Source: Acidobacteriota bacterium (GTDB taxonomy: Bacteria; Acidobacteriota; Thermoanaerobaculia; Multivoradales; Multivoraceae). From it: a stretch of DNA of 64,000 bases. The notes under the pieces were generated by a model that did not search any database, was not told where the DNA came from, and saw only the letters and a program-made list of their open reading frames with translations. The stretch spans positions 124,001-188,000 of the forward strand of contig QQVD01000043.1 of assembly GCA_003388555.1 (NCBI GenBank), read 5' to 3'. The position numbers were made by a program, and so were the translations under genes. This document shows positions 1-8,976 of the stretch, one piece after another. The first letter of the stretch is position 1; each line of letters begins with the position of its first letter.

Positions 1-346
1 TTTGCCGAAGCGAGCGTGAGCGAGCTGAGCCGAAAGACCGGCAGTCGAGCCTGTGAAGACTGACGGTCTACCCTCGGTTGGGCGGAGTCGCTCGAGGAGA
101 CGCGGGCGCCTCGGGAGACCGGGAAGTCGTCGCCGCCCAGCAGCGATGCCATCCTCACCCACCCTGAGCCGCATGGTTCGCGGGCTCTTCGAGCTTCGAA
201 GGATCGTCGCCGACTCCAGCGTCTAACCTGCGACAGTCTCTCTCTTTCTCTCTTCCCTTTCCCACTTACCCTTTCCCTTTTCCCTTTTCCCTCCTCCCCC
301 CACCCCCCACCCCCAACCCCAACCCCCAAACCCCTTCCGCCGCCCC
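1..346. other. Upstream region without a recognisable gene
   Basis: No convincing coding sequence is visible on either strand. Plus-strand frames are interrupted early (stops at 26-28 and 61-63), and the one frame that runs to a TAA at 224-226 has no start or family resemblance I recognise. From 237 to 338 the plus strand has no G at all, first as C/T tracts and then as six runs of four to six C, directly before the sigma-factor start. The region presumably carries the promoter of the sigma/FecR pair, but I see no clear -35/-10 boxes. Confidence 0.5.
296..334 (-). promoter_or_regulatory. G-quadruplex motif upstream of the sigma-factor gene
   Basis: On the minus strand, six runs of four to six G are separated by loops of only 1, 1, 2, 2 and 3 nt (plus-strand C runs at 296-301, 303-308, 310-314, 317-320, 323-327 and 331-334). 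This satisfies strict intramolecular G-quadruplex rules; the plus strand could form an i-motif. It ends 12 nt before the GTG start at 347, on the template strand for that gene, so it could affect transcription or replication. It also takes the place where a Shine-Dalgarno sequence would be expected. The motif is seen directly; folding and function are inferred. Confidence 0.55.
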
Positions 347-982
347 GTGTCCCTCTTCCCCCAAACCCACGACCGCCGCCTCCAAGGCCGTCTCCTGCGC
401 GGCGACACCGCGGCGTTCGACGAGTTCTTCGCCACCTACCATCCGGCTCTGGTGCGCTTCGCGCTGGCGCGGCTCGGCGGCGAGATGGAGCTGGCGGAGG
501 AGGTGGCGCAGGTGACGCTGTGCCAGGCGGTGCGCAAGCTGCACACCTGGCGTGGCGAGGCTTCGCTGCTGACCTGGATGTTCACCATCTGCCGGCGGCA
601 GATGGCCGACGAGCTGCGGCGCCTGGGGCGACGGCAGGAGATCCCGGTCAGCGAGCTCGACGACGAGATCCTCGCTGCGCTCGAGTCGCTCAGCGATCCG
701 GAGAGCGACGCCTCGAGGCGGGCCAGGCGGCACGAGCTGGCCCAGCGGGTGCGGGCCACGCTCGAGCGGCTGCCGAGCCGGCAGCGTCAGGTGCTCGAGG
801 GCAAGTACCTGCGGGAGCTCAGCGTGCGCGAGATCGCCGCGGCACTCGGGGTCAGCGAGAAGGCCGCCGAATCGCTGTTGTCGCGGGCGCGCGCGTCGTT
901 CCGCGAGGCGTTCGTGCTGGTCGAGCGGGCGGCGGCGACGGCGAAGGCTCCGCGACCTATGGCCGAGGCGGAGACGCCATGA
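347..982 (+). CDS. RNA polymerase sigma factor, ECF type
   Basis: A 211-residue sigma-70 family protein of the extracytoplasmic-function kind. Region 2 spans about residues 20-90 and includes the WMFTICRRQMADELR helix that contacts the -10 element. Region 4 spans about 150-197, with a helix-turn-helix containing LSVREIAAALGVSEKAAES. Length and domain order are normal for ECF factors. The start is GTG at 347; no Shine-Dalgarno sequence precedes it because the upstream DNA is a G-free pyrimidine-rich tract, so initiation may be leaderless. The stop overlaps the ATG of the FecR-like gene (ATGA at 979-982), implying translational coupling and a sigma/anti-sigma pair. Confidence 0.9.
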   Translation: MSLFPQTHDRRLQGRLLRGDTAAFDEFFATYHPALVRFALARLGGEMELAEEVAQVTLCQAVRKLHTWRGEASLLTWMFTICRRQMADELRRLGRRQEIPVSELDDEILAALESLSDPESDASRRARRHELAQRVRATLERLPSRQRQVLEGKYLRELSVREIAAALGVSEKAAESLLSRARASFREAFVLVERAAATAKAPRPMAEAETP

Positions 983-2145
983 CGATGCCCTCGCACGATT
1001 CGCGCGATCCGCTCGCCGAGCTGCTCGAGGTCGGTTTCGAGGAGGCCGCGGCGTCGCCGACCGACGGGTCGTCGCGCGGCAGCGCGCAGGGCGTCGCGCC
1101 TCGGGTCGGCTCGGCCGACGACGGCGTTCCTTCCGACGACGCCGGGGAGTCGCTGACGTCCCAGGCAGCCCGACCGGAGGCGACCGCTCGGGCCTACGAG
1201 ACGGCGCGCTCCGCCTGGCGCGAGGCGCTCTCGCGCCGACGTCGCCAGCGCTTTGCAGTCCTCGCCACCGCGGCGACTCTGCTGCTCGGCTGTGCGCTCG
1301 GCGTCGCGTGGTGGCGCCAAGGTATGCAGCGACCGGCGGCGATTCTGCGGGTCGTGCAGGGCGAGGTGTTGCAGGGCGACGGCCAGCCGCTGCGCGGCGC
1401 CGAGCTGCAGCTGGCCCGCGACAGCGTGCTGGCGACCGGCTCCGACAGCGGCGCCGCCTTCGAGCTCGCCGGCGGCGCTCACCTCAGGCTCGGCCGGAGC
1501 AGCCGTGTGCGCCTGCGCGACGCGCGCAGCATCGAGCTGCAGCAGGGTGGCGTCTACTTCGACTCGCGGCGCGACGCGGAGAGCTCCGGCTCGTCCGGCC
1601 GCGACGACGGGGCGGCGCGCCGGGCGGCATCGGCGAACCAACCGGGCACCTCGGTGGTCGTCTCCGTCGAGACGCCGCTGGCGACTCTGCGCAATCTCGG
1701 CACCCGCTACCAGGCGAGGGTCGAGCGGGAGCTGCTGCACGTCGCGGTGCGCTCCGGGACGGTGCTGGTGAAACCGCGGCGCGGCAACGAGATCTCGCTG
1801 TCGGCCGGTGAGTGGCTGACGCTCGCCGGCGACGGAGTCCGCGAGCGCGGTCTGGTGTCTGCCTTCGACCAGCGCTGGAGCTGGACCTGGAGCCTGGCGC
1901 CGCCGTTTGCCACCGAAGGGCGGACGCTGGGCGAGTACCTCGGCTGGGTGGAGCGCGAGCTCGGAGTGGAGCGCCGCGTGCTCGCCGAGCCGAGCGTGGT
2001 GCAGATGCGACTGCGCGGCGACCTGGTCTGGCGCTCGGTGCTGGAGTCGCTGCAGCCGACGCTCGCCCTGTGCGGTCTCGAAGGCGAGATCGACGGCGGC
2101 GTGCTCACGGTTCGCGACCGTGGTGCGGCGGGCGATCCGAGGTGA
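979..2145 (+). CDS. FecR-like membrane-anchored sigma regulator
   Basis: A 388-residue protein starting at the ATG that overlaps the sigma-factor stop. An acidic, low-complexity cytoplasmic N-terminus (1-90) leads to one membrane helix (about 92-113, FAVLATAATLLLGCALGVA). A periplasmic FecR domain follows (about 120-280, including the core ETPLATLRNLGTRYQARVE). The C-terminal 75 residues (about 308-382) resemble the STN-like FecR_C module found in regulators that talk to TonB-dependent receptors. The expected job is to hold or activate the adjacent sigma factor in response to an envelope signal. No TonB receptor lies next to it; the nearest one is about 38 kb away and has no visible STN domain, so the input is unknown. 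Confidence 0.85.
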   Translation: MTMPSHDSRDPLAELLEVGFEEAAASPTDGSSRGSAQGVAPRVGSADDGVPSDDAGESLTSQAARPEATARAYETARSAWREALSRRRRQRFAVLATAATLLLGCALGVAWWRQGMQRPAAILRVVQGEVLQGDGQPLRGAELQLARDSVLATGSDSGAAFELAGGAHLRLGRSSRVRLRDARSIELQQGGVYFDSRRDAESSGSSGRDDGAARRAASANQPGTSVVVSVETPLATLRNLGTRYQARVERELLHVAVRSGTVLVKPRRGNEISLSAGEWLTLAGDGVRERGLVSAFDQRWSWTWSLAPPFATEGRTLGEYLGWVERELGVERRVLAEPSVVQMRLRGDLVWRSVLESLQPTLALCGLEGEIDGGVLTVRDRGAAGDPR

Positions 2146-2374
2146 CGTCGACATCCAGCACGGGCAGTTCCACACTCCATCTCCCGCCCTCGACGCCGCA
2201 CTGCGGGCACCGAGTCGGCCGGAGATCCGAGAGTCGATCGGCCATGCCCGGTGCCGGCCGCCGATCTCGACCGGCGGCCGAGGTCGCGTCGGCCTGTTCG
2301 CCGAGGCCGACGTGCAGACGCAAGGGCGCGGAGCCGACGAGCCCTGACCGGGGCGGCTGCTATCTTGCGTCGCC

Positions 2375-2905
2375 ATGAGCGACTCGAAGAAGCGGCAGAG
2401 CCCCGATCTTGCGCATGCCTCCGGCGCCGTCGATCCGACCCGACGTCCCGGCAACGGCGGCGCCGAGCCGCCGACCGCCGACGAACAGGCGCTGGCGGCT
2501 CTCCTGCGCGGACTGCCCGAGCGCCTGTTGCCGTCGCGCTACTTCGAGGCCGGCGCGATCGCGGCGACGGACGTGGCGACGGCCGCTCGGGCGGTCAGTC
2601 GCGTGCTGCTGGGCAGCGCCGCGGCGAGCGGCGAAGCGCAGCTCGGTCCGGAGACCTTCCAGCGCGAGATCGCCGCACGCCTCGGCACCGACGAGGCCCG
2701 CGCCGAGCAGATCTTCGACTGGCTGCAGGAGGTCGCCGAGGAACGTCCGTTCGTCTTCCCCAAGCTGGTCGCCGAGCGCAGTGACGGCGAGACCCTGCAG
2801 CTGCTGCCGGATCAGGGGTTGCCGGGCGACCTGGCGTTCCGCTGGGCGCTGACCCGCGAGGTGCTCGAAGAGGTGGCCGAGGACGGCGGCGGCGAGACGG
2901 ACTAG
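2375..2905 (+). CDS. Hypothetical protein, 176 residues
   Basis: I do not recognise a family. The protein has a polar, proline-rich N-terminus (1-30) and then a mainly helical region rich in Ala, Arg and Glu, without signal peptide, membrane segment or cysteines, so it is probably cytoplasmic. The segment at about 95-135 (FQREIAARLGTDEARAEQIF) has the look of a small helical bundle. No Shine-Dalgarno sequence precedes the ATG, but a TATCTT at 2361-2366 could be a -10 box for a leaderless transcript. Its stop codon shares bases with the stop of the convergent S9 peptidase gene (CTAG at 2902-2905). Confidence 0.7.
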   Translation: MSDSKKRQSPDLAHASGAVDPTRRPGNGGAEPPTADEQALAALLRGLPERLLPSRYFEAGAIAATDVATAARAVSRVLLGSAAASGEAQLGPETFQREIAARLGTDEARAEQIFDWLQEVAEERPFVFPKLVAERSDGETLQLLPDQGLPGDLAFRWALTREVLEEVAEDGGGETD

Positions 2906-4857
2906 TCTGCCAGGTGGCGCACGAACCACTCGACCGTCTTCACCGTCGAGGTCAGGCGGTTCGGCGCCTTGCGGAAGCCGTGACCCTCGTCGGGGAAGAG
3001 CACGTACTCGACCGGCACGCCGCGACGCTCGAGGTTCTCGACCACCTGCTCGGCCTCGACCACCGGCACGTTGGTGTCGTTGGCGCCGTGCAGCACCAGC
3101 AGCGGGGTGCGCACACGGTCGAGTCGGTGGATCGGTGAGAGCTGCCGGAGGAGCTCCTTCTGGGTCTCGGGGTCGCCGTACTCGGTGCCCGAGATCGCAG
3201 CCATCCACGGTTCGGTGTTGGCGAAGAAGGTCTCGAAGTTGACCATGCCGAAGAGGTTGACGCCGGCGGCGAAGAGCTCGGGATAGTCGGTGACGCCGAC
3301 CATCACCGCGTAGCCGCCGTAGCTGCCGCCCATGATGCCGAGACGCTCCGGATCGGCGATGCCCGACTCCACCAGGTGTCTGGCGCTCGCTTCGATGTCG
3401 CGGTTGGCGTCGACCCGCAGCTCGCGGTTGTCGAGGTTGACGAAGCGCTTGCCGAAGCCCGAGGAGCCGCGGATGTTGGGCGCGAAGACGCCGATGCCCT
3501 CGGCGAGCAGCGCCTGGTAGTCGGAGCGCAGGGTGGGTCGCTCCTGGCCTTCCGGACCGCCGTGGAAGCTCAGCACGTAGGGCGGCTTCGCCTCGTCCTG
3601 GCCCTCGTCGCCGGCCTTCGGTCGATAGAGCCAGCCACTCAGCTCGAGCCCGTCGTGGGCGTTGAAGGTGACCAGCTCGGGGCGCACCAGCTCGGCGAGG
3701 TCCACCCCTGGATGCGGGCAGTTGGTGAGCAGCGCCCCGCGGCCGGTCTTGGGATCGAGGCCGAACACGTTGGCCGGCAGCGCCGCGCCGGCGACGGTGA
3801 ACACGAGCATGCGGGCGTCGGCGCTCCACTCGAGCGAGCCGACCAGATCGGCGCCTCCCGTCTGCACCGGCTGTGAAGCACCGCTCTCGAGGCCGTAGAG
3901 CTCGAGCTCGGAGCGCCCGGCGACGTTCCACACCAGAGCGGCGACCCTCTCGTCGGGGGAGACCGCGAACGACTCGAGGTCGGCGTCGCTGCGCGCCCGC
4001 AGCACGGTGATCGGCGACGCGCTCACCGACTCTCCTTCGCCGTCCACCTCGATACGCCCGAAGGTGATGCGGTCGCTCTCCTGGTTGCCCGCCACCCACA
4101 CGGTTCTCCCGTCGGAGCTGAGCTCGCCGTCGAAGCTGCCGGGTCCCTGGTGCTCGGTGAGCAGGAGCTCGCGCAGGGTGGCGCCGTCGTCGCCCAGCTC
4201 CCTCAGGTAGAGGTCGTTGCTGCCGCGTCCCTCCAGCTTGGTGATCAGCAGACGCTGGACCGCGCCTTGCTGCTCTGCGAGATCGAGGATCCCTCCGAAG
4301 CCACCGATCTCCGCCGCGAGGTCGAGGCGTTGCTCCTCGACATCGTAGAGGTAGCCGTCCATCGCCGCGGGATCGCGCGCGTTCGAGCTCAGCGGGAGAA
4401 AGCGGCCGCTGGCGCTCCAACGCCCGATGCGATGCATCTCGCTACCGCCGGAGGTGATCCGCTCGACATCGAAGCCGTCGGGCGAGACGAGGTAGACCTG
4501 CGAGTTCATGCCGCCGCCCGGCGCCGCGCTCACCGCCAGGCGCTCGCCGTCCGGCGACCAGCTGACCCCGGCGACCGTGTCGTCGAGCGCGGTGACCTGG
4601 GTCGGCCAGCCGCCACGCGACGGCACCTTCCAGATCTGCGGCGTGCCGCTGATGTCGGCGACGAAGGCGAGGGTCTGGCCGTCGGGAGAGAGTGCCGGTG
4701 AGCGGCACGAAGTGATGCGGGCGAAGCGGGCGACGCGCTCGCGGATCGCGTCGGAGCTGGCGGGTCCGGTCGCGGAGGTCTCGGTGGCGAGCAGGCTGGT
4801 GGCGAGTGCAGCTGCCCAGGCGACCAGCGGGCCGAGGCGTGTCGAGTGGCTGTTCAT
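2902..4857 (-). CDS. S9 family peptidase (prolyl oligopeptidase type)
   Basis: A 651-residue exported serine peptidase. A signal peptide (about 1-29) precedes a beta-propeller of WD40-like PD40 repeats (for example SPDGQTLAFVAD and WSPDGERLAVS, about 45-390), then an alpha/beta-hydrolase domain. The catalytic triad is visible: Ser near 511 in GGSYGGYA, Asp near 594 in HGANDTNVP, and His near 626 in DEGHGFRK. Family members cleave short peptides, often after proline or as dipeptidyl/acyl-aminoacyl peptidases; the specificity here cannot be read from sequence. It is divergently oriented to the ELWxxDGT gene (188-bp gap) and overlaps the stop of the upstream convergent gene by 4 bp. Confidence 0.92.
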   Translation of the reverse strand: MNSHSTRLGPLVAWAAALATSLLATETSATGPASSDAIRERVARFARITSCRSPALSPDGQTLAFVADISGTPQIWKVPSRGGWPTQVTALDDTVAGVSWSPDGERLAVSAAPGGGMNSQVYLVSPDGFDVERITSGGSEMHRIGRWSASGRFLPLSSNARDPAAMDGYLYDVEEQRLDLAAEIGGFGGILDLAEQQGAVQRLLITKLEGRGSNDLYLRELGDDGATLRELLLTEHQGPGSFDGELSSDGRTVWVAGNQESDRITFGRIEVDGEGESVSASPITVLRARSDADLESFAVSPDERVAALVWNVAGRSELELYGLESGASQPVQTGGADLVGSLEWSADARMLVFTVAGAALPANVFGLDPKTGRGALLTNCPHPGVDLAELVRPELVTFNAHDGLELSGWLYRPKAGDEGQDEAKPPYVLSFHGGPEGQERPTLRSDYQALLAEGIGVFAPNIRGSSGFGKRFVNLDNRELRVDANRDIEASARHLVESGIADPERLGIMGGSYGGYAVMVGVTDYPELFAAGVNLFGMVNFETFFANTEPWMAAISGTEYGDPETQKELLRQLSPIHRLDRVRTPLLVLHGANDTNVPVVEAEQVVENLERRGVPVEYVLFPDEGHGFRKAPNRLTSTVKTVEWFVRHLAD

Positions 4858-5045
4858 GGACCAGATCCTACGTTCCGCCGCGTCGGGCTGGCGCGCCAGG
4901 GAGCCGGTGGTGGTTCGTCTCGGATGAGGTGTGGGCCTCCCGCCTCCGCGTATCCCATGGTGAGCGCTGTCAGAACGACGCGCTTCGTCCCGTCCCGTTC
5001 GGTTCTGGGAGGGCGTTCCCTTTCCGCTCGAGGAGGTTTCCCGAA

Positions 5046-7793
5046 GTGAGCGAGAGCCGTATCCCGAAGGACCTGCGACGCAGGCCGAACACGCTCCTGC
5101 GGGTCGCTGTGCTCGGCGCCCTCGTCACCCTTATCGTCGTCGGTGAGGCTCAGTTGCTCGCCAATCCTCGAGTCATCGACCTCAACCCGACCGAGGAGCC
5201 CTTCAGCCCGTTCCTCGCGTACGACGGCGATGGCGTCGTCTATCGTGGTCTCTACTACTTCCTCGGTAACGACGGGCGGCACGGCGAGGAGCTGTGGGTG
5301 AGCGACGGCACGGAGGAGGGCACGCGCCTGCTCAGGGACCTCGATCCGGGCCCGGTCGGCTCCGCGCCGCGTGACTTCCTCGTCGCCGACGGGCTGCTCT
5401 TCTTCAGCGCGACGGACTCGGCCCATGGGCGTGAGCTCTGGGTGACCGACGGCACGCCCGAGAACACGGAGCGGATCACCGACCTGGCGCCCGGCGCGGC
5501 CTCGAGCTCACCCTCGGACCTCGCCTGGGACGGCGGTCTGCTCTTCTTCGCCGCCACGACCCTGGCGAAGGGTCGCGAGCTGGCGGTGTGGGACGGCTCC
5601 GAGGCGACCGTGCTCGAGCTGCAGCCGGGCGTTGAGGGTGTCGATCCCGTCGGCATGACGGTCGGACCGGCGCGGGGAGTCTTCTTCAGTGCCTATCTCG
5701 AGGGGGTCGGGCGCGAGCTCTTCTTCAGCAACGGCACCTCCGGCGGTACCGACCTGGTCGCCGACATCTTCTTCGGCGAGAACGACTCCGACCCGGAGGA
5801 GATCACCCTGGTCTCCGACGAGATCGTGTTCTCGGCACGCGACGAGAGCCTCGGTCGCGAGCTGGTGAGATACCGCCCGTCGACGGGTGTCCTCACCGTG
5901 GAAGATCTCCGCGACGGCGCCGGTGGCTCGTTCCCGAAGCGCATTACACCGTTCAGCGACGTGCAGGTCTTCTTCATCGCCAACGACGGCTCCGCCGGCG
6001 AGGAGCTCTGGGACTACCTGCGCGTCACCGGCGCCATCGAGCGACGCACCGACATCGACGGTGGGGCTGCCAATGGAGTGGGCGGCTTCCCCCAGGTGCT
6101 GGGGAACAAGGTCTGTTTCTCGGGATGGCAACCCGCCACGGGATGGGAGCCCTGGTGCTACGACGTGCTCGCTGGAGCGAGACCCCTGGGTGATCTCGAG
6201 TCGGGAACGGACGGCTCCAGCCCGAGCTCGTATCTGGCCGTCGACGGCTGGCTCTACTTCCACGCCTACAGCGGTCCGACCTGGGGCAAACTGTGGCGCA
6301 GCGACGGCACCGCAGCCGGCACCGAGGTCATGAACGACTTCGATCCCGATTCGACTCTCGACAGCGGGCGGCCACTGGCCTGGGTCGACGAGACGCTCCT
6401 CGTCCAGCTGTCCGGAGTCGACGGGCGTACCTACGCCCTTGCCGAGACCTCGAGGCCGAGAGTCTGGAGCATGCTGTCGGAGGAGGTCCTGTCGTCGTCG
6501 TTGCCCAGGTACATGGCTTCCGACGGAGACGGCGGAGTCCGCTTCACGGCATATCGGCCGCACGAGGGCAACGAGCCGTGGACCGCCGATGGCGAGAGTG
6601 CTCGGCTCATCGAGGACCTCGTGCCTGGCGAGCAGTCCTCTTGGCCACGCACCTACCTGGTGCACCGAGACCGTACGGCGATGGTCGGCGTCGAGCAGGG
6701 ATCGATCGCCGGCGAGCCCTATGTGTGGGATGGCGCATCGGTGCAGCAGATCAACCTGTCGGCTGGCGATTCCGAGCCCTGGGGGCTCGCCGCGGTGGGC
6801 GATCGGGTTCTGACCGCCTCCTCGGAGTTCGACGAGGAAGCGCTCTGGGCGATCGATCCCGTGACGTCGACCACCGAACAACTCACCACGGACCGTCCCG
6901 GGCGATTCGTCGGTGCAGGAGCTCTCGGGCTCTTCGCGCAGGGCTTCGAGCTGTGGAAGACCGACGGCACCGCGGTCGGAACGGAGCTGTTGGCGACCGC
7001 GCCGGAGCGGTTTCGCGAGCTCGCTGTGCTCACCGAGCCGACGGAGACGAGCGCGCTCTCGGCCTTGCTGACCACCGAGACGTTCCCGGAGGACCTGATC
7101 GAGCTCTGGCACACCGACGGCACCACGACGGGCACGCAGATGCTTCTCGGGAGCTTCGCTGCTCTGGGGTTCGCCGAGGACCTGCTGGTGCCGCCCTGGT
7201 TCGCGGTGTCCGGCGGCCTGGGGCTCCTGGCGGCCCGGCTCGAGGGCGCCACCCACCGCGAGCTCTTCGTCACCGACGGCACGGTGGCGGGCACCCAGCA
7301 GATCACTCAGCGTGCCAGCGACGACTTCGTGCCCGAAGAGCTCTTCGTGATCGGCGCGGTCGACGGCGGTTGGATCTACCAGGACTGGCACCAAGAGTCC
7401 GGGCCGGAGATCTGGTTCACGGACGGGACGATCACCGAGATCGTCGAGCTGGTGCCCGGCGTGCTCGGCTCGCGCCCGGTCGGCCTCGACGACGATGCTC
7501 CGTACCGCGGCGCGACGATCGACGGCGAGCTGGTCTTCTCGGCGTACACGGAGGATCGCGGCTACGAGCTGTGGCGCAGCGACGGCACCGCGTCCGGCAC
7601 GGTGCCGCTGCGCGAGCTGCGCCCGGGGGAGGCCGGCGAGCCGCTCGACCTGATCGCCTCGGGCGGCCGGGCCTGGGCGGCGGGACACGGGCCGGACGGA
7701 GAGGGACGCGAGCTCGTGGTCTACGAGCTGGCACTCTTCGAGGACGGATTCGAGTCCGGCGACACGAACGCGTGGAGCTCGGTCGTACCTTGA
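5046..7793 (+). CDS. ELWxxDGT-repeat secreted protein with C-terminal ESGDT tag
   Basis: A 915-residue exported protein made almost entirely of about 16 units of 45-60 residues built around ELWxxDGTxxGT followed by LxDLxPG. This repeat family is predicted to form beta-propellers or related all-beta folds; function unknown. The GTG at 5046 is chosen because AGGAGG lies at 5031-5036 with 9-nt spacing and the reading then begins with basic residues and a hydrophobic signal segment (about 17-38). The open frame extends upstream to 4806, but that part lacks a start signal. The protein ends LFEDGFESGDTNAWSSVVP-stop, the tag shared with three other proteins here. The stop lies 16 nt from that of the convergent gene. 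Confidence 0.88.
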   Translation: MSESRIPKDLRRRPNTLLRVAVLGALVTLIVVGEAQLLANPRVIDLNPTEEPFSPFLAYDGDGVVYRGLYYFLGNDGRHGEELWVSDGTEEGTRLLRDLDPGPVGSAPRDFLVADGLLFFSATDSAHGRELWVTDGTPENTERITDLAPGAASSSPSDLAWDGGLLFFAATTLAKGRELAVWDGSEATVLELQPGVEGVDPVGMTVGPARGVFFSAYLEGVGRELFFSNGTSGGTDLVADIFFGENDSDPEEITLVSDEIVFSARDESLGRELVRYRPSTGVLTVEDLRDGAGGSFPKRITPFSDVQVFFIANDGSAGEELWDYLRVTGAIERRTDIDGGAANGVGGFPQVLGNKVCFSGWQPATGWEPWCYDVLAGARPLGDLESGTDGSSPSSYLAVDGWLYFHAYSGPTWGKLWRSDGTAAGTEVMNDFDPDSTLDSGRPLAWVDETLLVQLSGVDGRTYALAETSRPRVWSMLSEEVLSSSLPRYMASDGDGGVRFTAYRPHEGNEPWTADGESARLIEDLVPGEQSSWPRTYLVHRDRTAMVGVEQGSIAGEPYVWDGASVQQINLSAGDSEPWGLAAVGDRVLTASSEFDEEALWAIDPVTSTTEQLTTDRPGRFVGAGALGLFAQGFELWKTDGTAVGTELLATAPERFRELAVLTEPTETSALSALLTTETFPEDLIELWHTDGTTTGTQMLLGSFAALGFAEDLLVPPWFAVSGGLGLLAARLEGATHRELFVTDGTVAGTQQITQRASDDFVPEELFVIGAVDGGWIYQDWHQESGPEIWFTDGTITEIVELVPGVLGSRPVGLDDDAPYRGATIDGELVFSAYTEDRGYELWRSDGTASGTVPLRELRPGEAGEPLDLIASGGRAWAAGHGPDGEGRELVVYELALFEDGFESGDTNAWSSVVP

Positions 7794-7809
7794 TTCAGAG
7801 GCCGGTTCC

Positions 7810-8832
7810 CTACGGGTCGACGAACTCCCGCATCAGCAGCGAGAGCGCCTCGGCGCGGTGCCGAGTGCCGTGCAGATAGGGACGCCAGGCCCGCTCGAGC
7901 ATCGGCAGGAACGCGCCGGAGCGGCGCTGCCAGATGCCGTACTTGTCGGCATAGGTCGTGTGCCCGGGGATCGCGGTGCGCGCCGCCTCGCCAGCGGTGA
8001 AGAAGATCATCGCGTGGCTGAGGCCGCCGGGGAAGCGCACCCCGTGGGCGATCGCGGCGGCGCGCAGCATCTGGAACTGTGCGTCGTCCCACTGGTGCAT
8101 CGCCTCGTGGAAGAGGATCTCGAGACCCTCGGTGCTGCCGCGGATCGCCTCGTCGAGGCTCGAGACCACCAGCAGCCGGCCGCTGGTGGAGTAGGCGCCG
8201 GCCCAGTTGCAGTAGCCGGAGAGCTGGATCGGGTAACCGCCCTCCGGCCACGGCAGACCGTAGGCCCGGGTGACGAAGGCGAGGATCTCGGCGCCGTGTT
8301 CGGCGATCAGTGGCTGCATCGAGACGACCCAGGCGCGGTTCGCATCGCGGTGCTCCGGCCACCACAACCGCCGGTAGAGCGGCGCCGCCTGCTCGAGCGC
8401 CCGCCGCCAGGCGGGATCGAGCTCGACGCCTTCGAGGTCGCCCGCTTCGGCGGGCAGCGCGGCGAGGGCTCGCGTCGCCGCGACCAGCTCCTCGTCGAAC
8501 ACCGCGTCGAGCTGGCTGGCTCCGGTGGCGTAGGTCGAGACCGCCGCACGCCACGCCTCCCGCTCGGCGGCGGGCAGCCCCTCGAGCCCGCGCTGCTGGT
8601 CGGCGGGGGCTTTGGCGACGGCGTCGCGCCCGCTGTCGGAAGCTCCGGATTCGGCACGGCCCAGCACGTAGAGGAAGTGGTGCAGGTTGAGCCAGAAACC
8701 ATCGGTCTCGAAGCGGAAGATCGGTTCTGGAGGAGCGCTTTCGGGCGCCTGGGATCTTGCCGCCGGGACGACGAGGAAGATCGTCGTGCAGGCGACGAGC
8801 AGGGCGGAGCAGTGCCTGTCGGAAGTTCGCAT
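7810..8832 (-). CDS. Secreted HExxH protein, putative metallopeptidase-like
   Basis: A 340-residue protein with a signal peptide (about 1-29). A motif FHEAMHQWDD places H242, E243 and H246 as in zincin metallopeptidases. The rest is helical, with Trp/Tyr-rich segments (LYRRLWWPEHRDANRAW, GYCNWAGAYST) that I cannot assign to a named peptidase clan. ATG at 8832 is preferred: GGGG at suitable spacing precedes it and the signal peptide follows directly. The frame stays open far upstream (to 11346), but that region is antisense to the SpoIIE phosphatase. The gene is divergent from the phosphatase, with 144 bp between starts. Catalysis is an inference from the motif alone. Confidence 0.75.
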   Translation of the reverse strand: MRTSDRHCSALLVACTTIFLVVPAARSQAPESAPPEPIFRFETDGFWLNLHHFLYVLGRAESGASDSGRDAVAKAPADQQRGLEGLPAAEREAWRAAVSTYATGASQLDAVFDEELVAATRALAALPAEAGDLEGVELDPAWRRALEQAAPLYRRLWWPEHRDANRAWVVSMQPLIAEHGAEILAFVTRAYGLPWPEGGYPIQLSGYCNWAGAYSTSGRLLVVSSLDEAIRGSTEGLEILFHEAMHQWDDAQFQMLRAAAIAHGVRFPGGLSHAMIFFTAGEAARTAIPGHTTYADKYGIWQRRSGAFLPMLERAWRPYLHGTRHRAEALSLLMREFVDP

Positions 8833-8976
8833 CGGCTCATCCCCTTTCCAGCTGCGGGTGGGACCTGATAGTCCGAGTTGCTGCCCATGGTACGGGTCCC
8901 GTCGGGACGGCGTTGTAGCGTTCGGCCTTCGACCGCACCGCCTCGTCACCCGATCGGCTGTCCGCAGGAGGAAGCC

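Noticed and set aside
5508-7688. 726-codon open frame on the minus strand
   Set aside because: Antisense to the ELWxxDGT protein, with no ribosome-binding site or recognisable domain.
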